Below, piece after piece: positions 1-11,342 of a stretch of DNA of 64,000 nucleotides. Origin of the DNA: Paracoccus cavernae (GTDB lineage Bacteria > Pseudomonadota > Alphaproteobacteria > Rhodobacterales > Rhodobacteraceae); the NCBI GenBank assembly GCA_030410095.1, contig JAUFRC010000001.1:2782501-2846500 (forward strand), read 5' to 3'. The notes under the pieces are model-generated. The model was given only the letters and a program-made list of their open reading frames with translations, ran no database searches and was not told where the DNA came from. The translations under genes were made by a program, and so were the position numbers. Every line of letters starts with the position of its first letter. The first letter of the stretch is position 1.

Positions 1-2672
<2,672 letters not shown>

Positions 2673-2784
2673 GATCCGGAAGAAGGCAGACCAGTACGTG
2701 AAAAACATTCGCGGAAAACCCTTCCTCCAATGCATCCTTGGACATCGTATCCCGCTCGCGGGAAACGCCGATTGCTTCTTTCCT

Positions 2785-2902
2785 GGTCTGGTGGCTTTAG
2801 CACGAGCAAAACACCCGATCCCATCCCGAACTCGGCCGTTAAGTGCCGTTGCGCCAATGGTACTGCGTCTCAAGACGTGGGAGAGTAGGTCACCGCCAGA
2901 CC
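2785..2902 (+). rRNA. rrf: 5S ribosomal RNA
   Basis: The terminal stem GGTCTGGTGG pairs with CCGCCAGACC at the other end, and the conserved core CCCGATCCCATCCCGAACTCG lies between (given here only as the landmark near 2813). The flanking precursor arms gcttcttt and aaagaagc extend the stem, as expected for RNase processing. It is 118 nt long and lies 112 bases after the 23S end. Confidence 0.96.
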
Positions 2903-2971
2903 TGGAAAGAAGCAAATAATTCTCTCAAAACGATAACAATATACCGCGATCAAAACACCGAACGCGCATGG

Positions 2972-3047
<76 letters not shown>

Positions 3048-3061
3048 ATATCCAAAAAAAC

Positions 3062-3086
3062 AGCGCCCAAAATGGGCGCTTTTTGC
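3062..3086 (+). terminator. Rho-independent terminator of the rrn-fMet transcript
   Basis: The perfect stem AGCGCCCA/TGGGCGCT with loop AAA is followed by a T run, 15 bases after the tRNA. Confidence 0.85.
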
Positions 3087-3390
3087 GTTCATAAATGCCG
3101 AAGACGTGTGAATCCGTGAGGCGCCGGCATGGCTTCGCCGCGTATGGATATGTGGACAGCCGATCATCCCTAACCCAAGTATGCGCCTTTCGAATGATCG
3201 AGGGCCGTAGCTGGAACACCGTCGCGACAGACCGCCTGATGTCGTTCCTCCGATCTTGCGTGGGCGGCCAGGGGTGCTCGAACGGAGTCTTCATTGTTCG
3301 CATACACCGAACAGAGCCGTGTTGGATCGCTAGCCTCCGTGTAGATCGGGAAGGGAGAGGACCAGACGGGTTGAAAGTCTTTCTCTACTC
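3087..3390. other. Left flank of the transposon, no gene recognised
   Basis: About 300 bp lie between the tRNA terminator and the transposon target site. Short frames exist on both strands but none resembles a known protein. The minus-strand frame that runs back into the tRNA is an artefact. With the transposon removed, this stretch would join the sequence that starts at 14607. Confidence 0.5.
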
Positions 3391-3398
3391 GGCCCATT
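3391..3398. repeat. Target-site duplication, left copy
   Basis: GGCCCATT lies immediately outside the left inverted repeat. The identical octamer lies immediately outside the right inverted repeat at 14599-14606. Eight bases is the duplication length characteristic of IS66-family transposition. Confidence 0.95.
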
Positions 3399-3419
3399 GT
3401 AAGCGGTGCATATGACCCC
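3399..3419 (+). repeat. Left terminal inverted repeat of the IS66-type transposon
   Basis: The repeat starts GTAAGCGGTGCATATGACCC and runs one more C. IS66-family ends characteristically begin GTAAGCG. It is a perfect 21-base inverted match to 14578-14598. Confidence 0.95.
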
Positions 3420-3487
3420 TCAAAGGGTCCTATCTCGGACTTCCGGCACGATGATATCCTTCCTGTAACTTGAGGCAGGAGGTCAAC

Positions 3488-3879
3488 ATGGATGTGCGCG
3501 AGGTCTGGGGCTACCAGATCGGATCATCCCCAGCGGGAAGAGCATTTGGCCGAACGCCCTCAAACGCGAGGCCGTCAAGCGACTGCGCGATGGTGCACGG
3601 CCTGGCGATGTCGCGGCCGAGATCGGCGCACATGAATGCCTTGTACGCAAATGGTACGTCGCAGATCGTCGTGCGCGCGGAGAGGTTGTGCCCGCGCGAC
3701 CTCCGGCTTTCGCCGAGGTCCTGATTGAAACATCCGCCGAACGCGCCTCTCCTGTCGACGGGGATATCAACCAATGCTCGGCGAAGCTCCATATTGGATC
3801 GCTGATCGTCGAATTCCCGATCTCGATTGCGGAGAAGGATCTGCACAAGATCATTCGCGTCGCGACAGGTGCGTCATGA
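3488..3879 (+). CDS. tnpA: IS66 family accessory protein TnpA
   Basis: This is a small HTH protein of about 130 residues. The region RDGARPGDVAAEIGAHECLV, then RKWY, is the helix-turn-helix expected of IS66 TnpA. It begins at ATG 3488 after an AGGAGG-like site. A one-base shift is needed near 3515 to enter the main frame (IIPSGKSIWPNALKREAV). The stop overlaps the tnpB start, as in other IS66 elements, where TnpA is required with TnpB and TnpC for transposition. I am sure of the family, less so of the exact start. Confidence 0.85.
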
Positions 3880-4226
3880 TCACGCCCTCCAACACCTACA
3901 AGATCTACCTGGCCACCGAACCTGTCGACTTCCGCAAAGGGATGGATGGCCTCGCCAGTTTGGTATCCAGAAATTTCGATCTGGATCCATTTTCGGGCGC
4001 CTTCTTCATCTTTCGTTCGAAAGGGAGAGAGCGGATGAAAATACTCCTGTGGGACGGTACCGGCCTGATCCTTGTCTACAAAAGGATCGAGGGCAAAGGC
4101 TTCATCTGGCCCAAGATCGCAGACGGGATATTACAATTGACCAAGGCCCAGTTCGAAGCCCTGTTCGAGGGCATCGATTGGCGGCAGGTCATCAAGCCCC
4201 GATATCGCCAGATCCGATTGGCCTGA
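3876..4226 (+). CDS. tnpB: IS66 family accessory protein TnpB
   Basis: The product is 116 residues, the standard length for IS66 Orf2. It has the family core: YLATEPVDFRKGMDGLASLV near residues 10-29, then FIFRSKGRERMKILLWDGTG and LVYKRIEGKGFIWP. It overlaps the tnpA stop by four bases (translational coupling). It is intact. In a minimal IS66, tnpC would follow directly. Here the next gene is the AAA+ ATPase, and tnpC lies 7.1 kb further right. Confidence 0.93.
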   Translation: MITPSNTYKIYLATEPVDFRKGMDGLASLVSRNFDLDPFSGAFFIFRSKGRERMKILLWDGTGLILVYKRIEGKGFIWPKIADGILQLTKAQFEALFEGIDWRQVIKPRYRQIRLA

Positions 4227-4379
4227 ACTGAACTCAGCCACGCAGTCGGCGGGACCGTAGCGAGGTCCACGACCAGAGCAACGCCGTGGCGATCATAGAT
4301 CCCAAGCAAAAAGCGTGCTGTACGGCGCCGATGTCGCTCGCGCCGACGGCAGCAGCTTGTCTAAGAAAAGCTCAATCAC

Positions 4380-5474
4380 ATGCCTCTCATCCCTTTTGCC
4401 GAGATCAGATTCTTTGACCCGGCTGATGCCCGCGCAAATCTTGAAACCAGGTTCGAAGGTCATCTCTGTCGTCTTCGCGGCTTCTCTGACCACAGCGACG
4501 ACGATTGCTACGAGATCGCAGCCAAGGTGCCTGCACAGATCGGGCATAGGCATAGTCTTGGGCGCGATGACCTGCAGAAGATCCAGCGTCGAATTTCTCG
4601 TCTCCTGGCTCGCCGCGACGCGGCGAGTGGCATGAGCCATCTCAAACGTGAAGACCGCGAGAGGCTTGAGGTTCTCAGGAGCGGTGTTCAGTTGGTGGCC
4701 GTACCAAGTGAGCATCGTGCCGATGGGATTGCAGCGCAACTTCATGCTGAAGCCCCTTGGATGGCGCCGGCGACCGAGATCGTCTGGCACGCCATGCGAC
4801 GCTCCGTGCGCGAAGGCGCACACGGTTTGCGCCTACCGCCCTTACTTCTCGACGGCCCACCTGGCATTGGCAAAAGTCACTGGTCTCGTCGCTTGGGCGC
4901 ATTCCTTATGCTTCCGACGACCGTTGTCGAGGCAACCAGCGAAAGTGCATCCTTCGGGCTGACCGGCTCTCAGCGCGGGTGGGGCAACGCGCAACCAGGT
5001 CGATTGATTGAGACAATCCTTCGCAATCTGGTCGCCAATCCGCTTGTAGTGATCGACGAACTGGAAAAGGCTGGAACGGTCACGTCGAGCAAGGGACACA
5101 GCTACGGCTTGGCAGATTCCTTGCTGCCGCTCTTGGAAACGCTGACCTCCCGCCGTTGGAAGTGCCCGTACTATGACATCCGGTTCGACGTCAGCTGCGT
5201 CAACTATGTGTTGACCTGCAATGACTATCGGCGACTTCCGGAACCTCTGCTGAGCCGCTGCCCACCGATCCGTCTACGCAATCTGAACAAGGACGAAATT
5301 GAAGGCTTTGTCCGGCGCGAAGGCGAAAAGCGATGCCTCTCGGACCTGGCGATCGAAACGATCCTAGAAGCAATACAACACCCATCCTGCCGAACCAGCC
5401 AACCGAGTCTGCGCCTTGCCTCGCGGATGCTGCAGCGCGCGAGCGAACTCGAGAACGCGCCACCCTTGCATTGA
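4380..5474 (+). CDS. AAA+ ATPase, Lon-like ATPase domain without protease domain
   Basis: The product is 364 residues. The N-terminal 115 residues are charged and unassigned. The AAA+ core follows: Walker A GPPGIGKSHW near residue 160, Walker B PLVVIDELEKAG near 226, a sensor-1 segment NYVLTCNDY and an arginine-finger-type RLPEPLLSRCPP. The sequence style is that of the Lon ATPase module, but the protein stops without the Ser-Lys protease domain. It lies inside the transposon right after tnpB, 74 bp before a small gene on the same strand with which it probably forms an operon. Its role is unknown. A transposition or target-choice helper, as AAA+ proteins are in IS21 and Tn7, is possible but speculative. 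The start lacks a clear ribosome site and could be internal. Confidence 0.7.
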   Translation: MPLIPFAEIRFFDPADARANLETRFEGHLCRLRGFSDHSDDDCYEIAAKVPAQIGHRHSLGRDDLQKIQRRISRLLARRDAASGMSHLKREDRERLEVLRSGVQLVAVPSEHRADGIAAQLHAEAPWMAPATEIVWHAMRRSVREGAHGLRLPPLLLDGPPGIGKSHWSRRLGAFLMLPTTVVEATSESASFGLTGSQRGWGNAQPGRLIETILRNLVANPLVVIDELEKAGTVTSSKGHSYGLADSLLPLLETLTSRRWKCPYYDIRFDVSCVNYVLTCNDYRRLPEPLLSRCPPIRLRNLNKDEIEGFVRREGEKRCLSDLAIETILEAIQHPSCRTSQPSLRLASRMLQRASELENAPPLH

Positions 5475-5548
5475 TACGGCCTCGCCAGCGCCAGCGAAAA
5501 CCCACTTCGAGCGGCGCTGGCGCCCATCCCACGCTCAGGAGATCAACG

Positions 5549-6004
5549 ATGATTCCTCATCACCGCAAAGAATTGAATCGTGCCATTAGCGCTATTCACG
5601 CCGCAGAGGTAGGGCCGACTGAAATCGATTTGGCAGACGCTCCGTTGCTGGCCTTTTGGCAAGTCTTGCTGGACTCTCGCGGTATGTCGATGCTGTTTGG
5701 CGAGGTGACAGATCATCCCAAACTTGGCAAAACAACGATGACGAGTTCCCGACTGATCGCCATTGACCGCGAGGCTGGCTGGGCGCGAACCATCAGTCGC
5801 TGGTATCGACTGGGGCGGCCATTCAACGACCTTGAAGCAGAGCTCATCCAGGCATGTCACAAAGCCGGACACGACGTGGTCTCCGCCCTGTTCGATTTTT
5901 CGCCTCACACGCCACTTGATGCAGACCACCTGGACCGGTTGCTCGCGGACTATGTAGCCCTTGTTCGGAAAATTTCGTTGGAATATCCGGAGGCCAAGGC
6001 TTAA
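5549..6004 (+). CDS. Small uncharacterised protein paired with the AAA+ ATPase
   Basis: The product is 151 residues, starting at ATG 5549 behind a strong AGGAG. I see no signal peptide, membrane segment or metal motif. It is mostly helical, with the segments FWQVLLDSRGMSMLFGEVTD and ISRWYRLGRPFNDLEAELIQ. It resembles small DUF-type proteins (DUF6634-like by memory) found beside AAA+ ATPases in Rhodobacterales accessory regions, but I cannot confirm the family. Being co-directional and next to the ATPase suggests a functional pair. It converges on the nuclease/ATPase operon across 170 bp of noncoding DNA. Confidence 0.6.
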   Translation: MIPHHRKELNRAISAIHAAEVGPTEIDLADAPLLAFWQVLLDSRGMSMLFGEVTDHPKLGKTTMTSSRLIAIDREAGWARTISRWYRLGRPFNDLEAELIQACHKAGHDVVSALFDFSPHTPLDADHLDRLLADYVALVRKISLEYPEAKA

Positions 6005-6173
6005 CGGCTCAACCGTTGATCACAGGCGCCTGAGCACTGTCTAAATCGACCCGAAGGGCGGACAGCGGTCTATGAGATCGCGGCATCGCATACGCGGCAA
6101 TCGGCGATATCGGTCATTCACGACTCGTTCGGAGAGCGACACACTGCGCAGGTGTGAACAGAAAGCAGGAGCC

Positions 6174-7928
6174 TCAGCTGGCGTCCGCGGCCATATCCAT
6201 GAATGGCTGTAGCGTCGCATGCACGCTCTCGAACTCACCAGCACGCAAAACCTGCAGCTTGTCGGTGAATTCGATAATATCGGCGTCCTCGAATTTCTGG
6301 TCATGCAGTGACACGGTTCCGGAATCACCTGCGCGTCGTGCGGCACCGCCTTCACGACGAGGTCAATCATGGCGCCCACGTTTTTGCGTCCTGGTCCTGC
6401 TGGTTTGGGCTGTCGATGACGATTGGCCCGAAGAACGACGTCGAGAACTCGTTCATCGTATTTATGATCGCGAGGTAGTAAGCGAGGATCGACCGCGGCA
6501 GGTCACTACCGGTCTCCGAAATTCGGGCCGGCAGCTTGGTGAATTCCTGAATACTGTAGTTGGCAACATCGAGCCGATCGAGATAGGAGAGCATGAGCCG
6601 GGCGTAGAAGGCGACGATCTCATCGCGACGCTTCTTGTCCTTCAACGCGCTCAGCTTCTCTTCGATCTCTTTGATTTCATTCACGAGAATCGAAATCTCA
6701 TCCGTGAGATTGTCGAATTGTTCCCGGAAAAGATCAGACGCAATGCGTCGGCCCTTGCTCTCGATGACATCCGCCAAGGAGACATCGTCGCGCCGGGCGT
6801 TGAGCGCGGCTTGGATCTCGGCCATCGCCGCATCCGCATCTCGCACCTCCGCATCTACGGAAGCGGCCGATTTCGCAAGTTGCTGGATTTTCGTCGAAGA
6901 GTCAGAAATGAACTCGAGGCACGCCTCGCGATCCTCGATAATGCTGTATCGATTGGCAAAATCGTTCTGGTGGGACGTGCCACAGGTGGGACACAGGATC
7001 TCCTCAGGAAGATCACGAGCGAAGACGATGTCCTTTTCGATCTCCTGAAGTGCCGCGCGCACGGTGGCGATCTGATTATCGGTTATTACCCGCTGATCCA
7101 AAATTTCGGCGAGCTTTGCCGCGCGGGTCCGTCGATCTTCGCGAAGCTGTTTCAGCCGGACCAGCAACCGCTCGATTGCGACTTCGTGACCTTCAGTGCT
7201 GAGCTCCAGGCCATCGAAGGTCACCGTAAGCCTGACCTTCTCTATGGCCTTCTGAACAACGTTTCGATCCGCCTGGAACTCACGTTGCTTGATCTGGATC
7301 TGACGCTTGTTTGCCTCCAAGACGTAGAACTCGTTCGGCAGAATGCCGGTGTGGAACTCGATAACCGGCTTTTATAGGCGTTGTATTGCGCGAGATTTGC
7401 GAAGGATTCGAGTGGCTTGGTCCAGCCGTCATCCTGGTCAATGTAGAAGGGTAAAAAAGCATAGGCGGGTGGCGGAATTTCGGGCTCCCCGGCACGACTC
7501 GATAGAACCAGCTTAAAATCCAGCAGCTCCGCCATAAAGGGCGCGAGCTCCTTTACCACACTGTTGGCTCGAATGACGAGCTTGCCGTCATCCGTGAAGA
7601 ACGAAAAGCGGTTCCGCTCTCTGAGAACCCGATAGCGGACATCATCCACGGTGAATGTGAGGAGCGACTTGATGTTCGCTTCCACCCAGTTGGGATGAAC
7701 CTTCGCCGCCTCGGCTCCCAGAGTCCAATAGATGCTCTTGATAACCGACGATTTACCGACGTCATTTTCGCCGATGATCACCGTCATCTTCGGATGAAAT
7801 GAGATCCGGCGTGCCTTCCGTTCTTTGAGAGACAACAACTCCAAGCTTTCGAAGCGCAATTTTTTCATCGTTCTTTTTCGCAGATTTCTGATCAAGAGTT
7901 GAAAGAGCTGATCTTCGTTACGTCTCAT
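6174..7928 (-). CDS. SMC/Rad50-like ABC ATPase of a Lamassu / ABC-3C type defence pair
   Basis: The gene is read from ATG 7928, which overlaps the nuclease stop as ATGA. An alternative start is ATG 7868 (MKKLRFESLELLSLKERKAR). Walker A is GENDVGKSS. Helical arms follow, around a CPTCGTSHQNDF hook-like CxxC. Walker B is GPIVIDSPNQQDQDAKNVG, and the stop is at 6174-6176. The whole protein is about 565-585 residues. Three one-base shifts (about 7372 in an A run, 6376 and 6320) split it. Across them the reading KPVIEFHTGILPNEFYVLE and the C-terminal DADIIEFTDKLQVLRAGEF is continuous, so the gene is probably intact. The ATPase is expected to sense foreign or unusual DNA ends and license the nuclease. 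Assignment to LmuB versus another ABC-3C ATPase is an inference. Confidence 0.75.
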
Positions 7929-8983
7929 CGCTGCAACTCATACAAGATCGCCGCCTTGACCAGAAAATCGCTCGCGCCAGGGTGCCACTCCGCGACTAGG
8001 TTTTTCGCTTCTATAAACACGATATCTAAGAGATGCATTTTATCGTCGGCCTGATCGACACCGGCATACACTACATCATGAAGTTCCTGGGTAAACGCCA
8101 CCGTTGCGGCATTCGTGCGGGAACGCACGAGCATTTCGTATTCACGCCAAGAGGCTTGGATACCGACCTTCTCCTTGAAAGGCACGGTCAGATCATCCGA
8201 CGCAGTCTTCCAGTCTGGGCGATGTGAATGGTGATCTTGGGCCTGTGTCAACCACTTCATCATATTCGCTCGCGTGACGAACTTCGAAGCCTTCAACGCC
8301 TCGAAGTTCCCGAGATCTGCTAGCGCCTTGGAGCGCGTACGGCAGAAATCATTCAGAGCCAGCGCGAACGTCTTGGGCGGGATATCGGAGCCAAGTTCGG
8401 ACTCGAGGAATTCGGCGATGCGTCCAATCACCGTATTTTGGTAGTTCGTCAGATTTAGATCGGAGAAAACGAAGAAGAAGAGTACGTTATGAACACCATC
8501 ATCATAACCATCCACCTCTTCGGAAATCGCCTTAACGAACTTCTCGAGCTTCGCCTTCTCAGCCGAGGAAAACTTTTCCTCTCCATGGGCAACAATCACC
8601 TCCGGTAACGGCTGATTGCTGACGAATACCAATCGTTCAACGGTGGCGCCGAAACGAACACAGTTATCGAACATCTTTCCGGCGAACGAACTCTTCTTGA
8701 TGCCTTTGCTGGAGGGGCGATGCGTGATTTTTGCAAAGGACCAATTACCAGTTTCTCTGGTCTTCACTTGATAAAAGATCGCGGATGACGGCTCATCCGC
8801 ATCGTCAAGCGCGACGATGTCATCATGAAATTCGAAGGCGACAGCGTAATTCGATCCCTTCTCGTGCAAATCCAACAGCCTAGAAACGCCCCAAGCTGTC
8901 TGATAGTCAAACCGATCCAATGCAGTTTGGCCACCCTTCTCACGCTCGGGGACACACGTTAGAAATTCTTTGACACCCACCAT
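7925..8983 (-). CDS. DUF4297/Cap4-type dsDNA nuclease effector (LmuA-like)
   Basis: The product is 352 residues and intact. The N-terminal half is a PD-(D/E)xK-like fold: GGQTALDRFDYQTAWGVSRL near residues 17-36, the acidic strand FEFHDDIVALDDAD (50-63) and the QxK strand IFYQVKTR (69-76). This is the signature of the DUF4297 nuclease used as Cap4 in CBASS and as LmuA in Lamassu. The C-terminal 150 residues match nothing I know and may contact the ATPase. The gene is first in a two-gene operon coupled to the ATPase by an ATGA overlap. It is expected to degrade DNA and abort infection when activated. I see no separate middle component (LmuC) between the two. Confidence 0.75.
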   Translation of the reverse strand: MVGVKEFLTCVPEREKGGQTALDRFDYQTAWGVSRLLDLHEKGSNYAVAFEFHDDIVALDDADEPSSAIFYQVKTRETGNWSFAKITHRPSSKGIKKSSFAGKMFDNCVRFGATVERLVFVSNQPLPEVIVAHGEEKFSSAEKAKLEKFVKAISEEVDGYDDGVHNVLFFFVFSDLNLTNYQNTVIGRIAEFLESELGSDIPPKTFALALNDFCRTRSKALADLGNFEALKASKFVTRANMMKWLTQAQDHHSHRPDWKTASDDLTVPFKEKVGIQASWREYEMLVRSRTNAATVAFTQELHDVVYAGVDQADDKMHLLDIVFIEAKNLVAEWHPGASDFLVKAAILYELQR

Positions 8984-9845
8984 CAGCTCCCGTCTGCGGC
9001 GCTACTACATCATACCAGTCGCCGCCGCATTGGAGCGCAGACTTCATGAAACATTAAGCCCACTTCCAAATTCAACCTCAAGAGGAGCCGGCGGCTATTT
9101 GATGGGCGTGGCGTTTTCGACACTCCGGCGGACGGCACGCAGTTCGAGGGCCTAGTGCCAAGGTTTCAGGCAAGCAGCTGTATCGCGTTTGCCTCAAGCA
9201 CCACCAAGCCGATGTCGCAAAAGGGCTGCAACCGCATTTCGCAGCGGTGCGGTTGAATGGATGTTTCGCCGGGTTGCGCTGCGCTCAATGATGATAGAGA
9301 CGGCGATGGGCCGGCCATGCAGGCTTGTCCTACTGATTGTCCCAACCTCGCAGCCCTGTCGCTTGCCATGGCGCAGGGCATCACTCGACGCCCTCTGCCT
9401 TCAATCCCTGCCGCCGCTTAGGAATCATGATATCGATCTTTTCGGATCGGGCCCCATGACACGAGTCGGCAAGTTGAACGCCGGTTCTCGTCCTCGTGGG
9501 TGGCTCTTGATTAGAACAACCCTCCCGCTCCGATAGCGCCTCTCGTGCTCGCTTACCCAATGGCGCACTGGCCCGTTTCTGGTCGGCTGGGAGTTACGTA
9601 CGAACTCAAGGCGAGCTTGCCTCTCTTGCATGGCTGTCATCATGTCCGTCATTGCGCCGCAGCACCAGTCGAACGTCGGCTTTCGGGATGCGGCCACCCA
9701 GCGCGGGTCGAGCCCGACCGTCGGCTTAGGGCCGTCATTGACACTGCGATGGACACGCCTCGCCTGGTCTACTGCCAAGGCGATGATCGACGTACCGGAC
9801 ACGTAGCGACTTGCTTCCAGCCCTTGCTATAGGTTGAATGACCCT
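8984..9845. other. Transposon interior, no recognisable gene
   Basis: This is 860 bp upstream of the nuclease operon. It must hold that operon's promoter near 8990-9060. The longest frames (a 125-residue minus frame at 9425-9802 and a 95-residue plus frame at 9545-9832) show no family motif and no plausible ribosome site. I regard the stretch as decayed or noncoding. Confidence 0.45.
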
Positions 9846-10347
9846 ATGGTTGAGCCCGGGATAACGATACGACCTGCGCATCCGGCAGACATTTCCGCGA
9901 TTGGTGAGATCGTCTCGGATCGTGGCAGCACACGTTCTGCGATCTACTGCCACGAGACTTCTTGCAGTCAATCACGCCGGGCACCCAAGCATCTCGCCAT
10001 AAACGAACTTTCGCACGACGTGACGTGCATTACCTTGTAGCCTGCGAGGCCAAGTCTGGGAACCTGATTGGATTCGTGTCTTGGGGACGTGGCCGTTAAC
10101 CGAATTGTGCAACGCCATACGAACTCTACGCGCTGTACCTTCGGCCGGGGTTCGAGTGCCGAGGCGTTGGCCGACTTCTGTTCCAAAGGGTGATTTCCGG
10201 CGTTGCTTCTTTTGGTTGTTCTGGCCTCTACCTCACCGCGCTCGCGCTGAACGCCAACCTAGATTTTACGTCAAGCTTGGAGGGATCGAGGTCGTTGCCC
10301 CACCTATCCAACTCGGGGATGCGTTCATCTGGCGCTTCGCACGATAG
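9846..10347 (+). pseudogene. GNAT-family N-acetyltransferase, disrupted
   Basis: The gene is readable as one acetyltransferase only by changing frame. The start is VEPGITIRPAHPADISAIGE, then (after a shift near 9925) WQHTFCDLLPRDFLQ and VHYLVACEAKSGNLIGFVSW, then a TAA at 10096. Next comes motif A, YALYLRPGFECRGVGRLLFQ, and after another shift near 10260 the end RFYVKLGGIEVVAPP...WRFAR with TAG at 10345. Motif A carries the acetyl-CoA-binding R-G-x-G. Two shifts plus an in-frame stop make true decay more likely here than elsewhere in the window. The substrate is unknown. Confidence 0.65.
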
Positions 10348-10910
10348 TGACCGTTCGCGCGGCCCGGCATCGCTAACATCGCGGCCAGGATCTCAACTCG
10401 CCTGGACCAAGTGTCAACTTCGGAAAATACTGCTTCATAGCGAAAACTTCAGACGGCAGTCGGCCTAGGGCTGAATATACCCTAGCCCAGAACTACAGCC
10501 CGCGGTCAATTCCGACACCTTCCTCCGTACGGGATTCCCAGCGCCCAGGACCTTCAGGTCGGCCACGGCTGCAGTGATCGAAGCGAACCAGATTTCCTAT
10601 GGGTTTTCTCATAGCTCAAAATAGGGGCAGTGGATCGACGGACTCGCAGCATGATCCAACTCTGAGGATTCTGCCTTCAGAATGAGAAATTTAGCGTCAC
10701 CATCTGGAATCTCCTGCCCCTGAGGCCTGTCAAGCTTAACCATCCTCATATACCGGCGGCATGATAATGACCTTAGGCGGAAATTCGCCCAAATTGAAAT
10801 ATCGGCGTTTGTAGCCGTTTGCGAAAAATGCAAAGCCGAACACTCTCAAAATAAATCGCATATAAATTAACGCTCTGGGGTCTCGATTTTTCTAATAGAG
10901 AAATAGAGTT

Positions 10911-10944
10911 ATGCGAAAAATCTTACTTATTCACTTTTTCGCAT
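10911..10944. repeat. Perfect 10-bp inverted repeat, 14-nt spacer
   Basis: ATGCGAAAAA at 10911-10920 matches TTTTTCGCAT at 10935-10944 within AT-rich DNA. It could be a regulator operator or a bidirectional terminator-like hairpin. No gene abuts it. Confidence 0.6.
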
Positions 10945-11030
10945 AAAATAATTGATCAAATAAGGACCGCCCCAAAATCGCTCAAATTATTTCCTCTTGA
11001 TCTGGTGATTCGATTCGCGCAGAAAAAATG

Positions 11031-11059
11031 AACCCTGAATTTTTTGGCACTTCAGGGTT
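11031..11059. repeat. Hairpin, 9-bp stem
   Basis: AACCCTGAA (11031-11039) pairs with TTCAGGGTT (11051-11059). It is the first of three consecutive hairpins upstream of tnpC. Confidence 0.6.
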
Positions 11060-11098
11060 TCACGGCGGAGGACTGCTTCGCGATGAACTGTTTTCTCA

Positions 11099-11120
11099 CC
11101 AGAAAGGTCGCCCTTTCTGG
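11099..11120. repeat. Hairpin, 9-bp stem with 4-nt loop
   Basis: CCAGAAAGG, a TCGC loop, then CCTTTCTGG. It is the second of three consecutive hairpins upstream of tnpC. Confidence 0.65.
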
Positions 11121-11180
11121 GCCCCGCCTTATGAAGGGAGTGCGCAGATGATCTAGAGCTTATGATCTTGGAAAGGAAAA

Positions 11181-11212
11181 GGGCCCTTCGGATCTGTAAA
11201 TCCTCAGGGCCC
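11181..11212. repeat. Two-tier hairpin upstream of tnpC
   Basis: The outer stem GGGCCCT/AGGGCCC and inner stem GGAT/ATCC are separated by a symmetrical two-base internal loop (TC/TC) and capped by CTGTAA. It is the third hairpin in the series and lies 130 bp before the tnpC start. Confidence 0.65.
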
Positions 11213-11342
11213 GGAAATCGCTTAGACCACGATCGTCCCCTTTCATCCCACCCTGACATCATCAAGTCAAGCAAAACCGCGCTGAGCGAGCGAACGGCAT
11301 TCTTGCGTTCGTGTCGCGCCTCAGTAAAAGGGATGAGATTAC

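Larger units (their letters stand above)
10348..11342. other. Noncoding transposon interior with AT-rich core and hairpins
   Basis: This is about 1 kb without a credible gene. 10600-11000 is much richer in A+T than the rest of the window. It contains a perfect 10-bp inverted repeat at 10911-10944. Three strong hairpins at 11031-11059, 11099-11120 and 11181-11212 follow just before tnpC. Confidence 0.55.

Noticed and set aside
6041-6379. Separate small gene downstream of the ATPase
   Set aside because: Reading across two one-base shifts shows it is the ATPase C-terminus (VGAMIDLVVKAVPHDAQV, then the final helix).
7868-7928. A separate small middle-component gene between nuclease and ATPase
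   Set aside because: Only about 20 codons lie between the overlap and the likely ATPase start at 7868, too few for a component protein.
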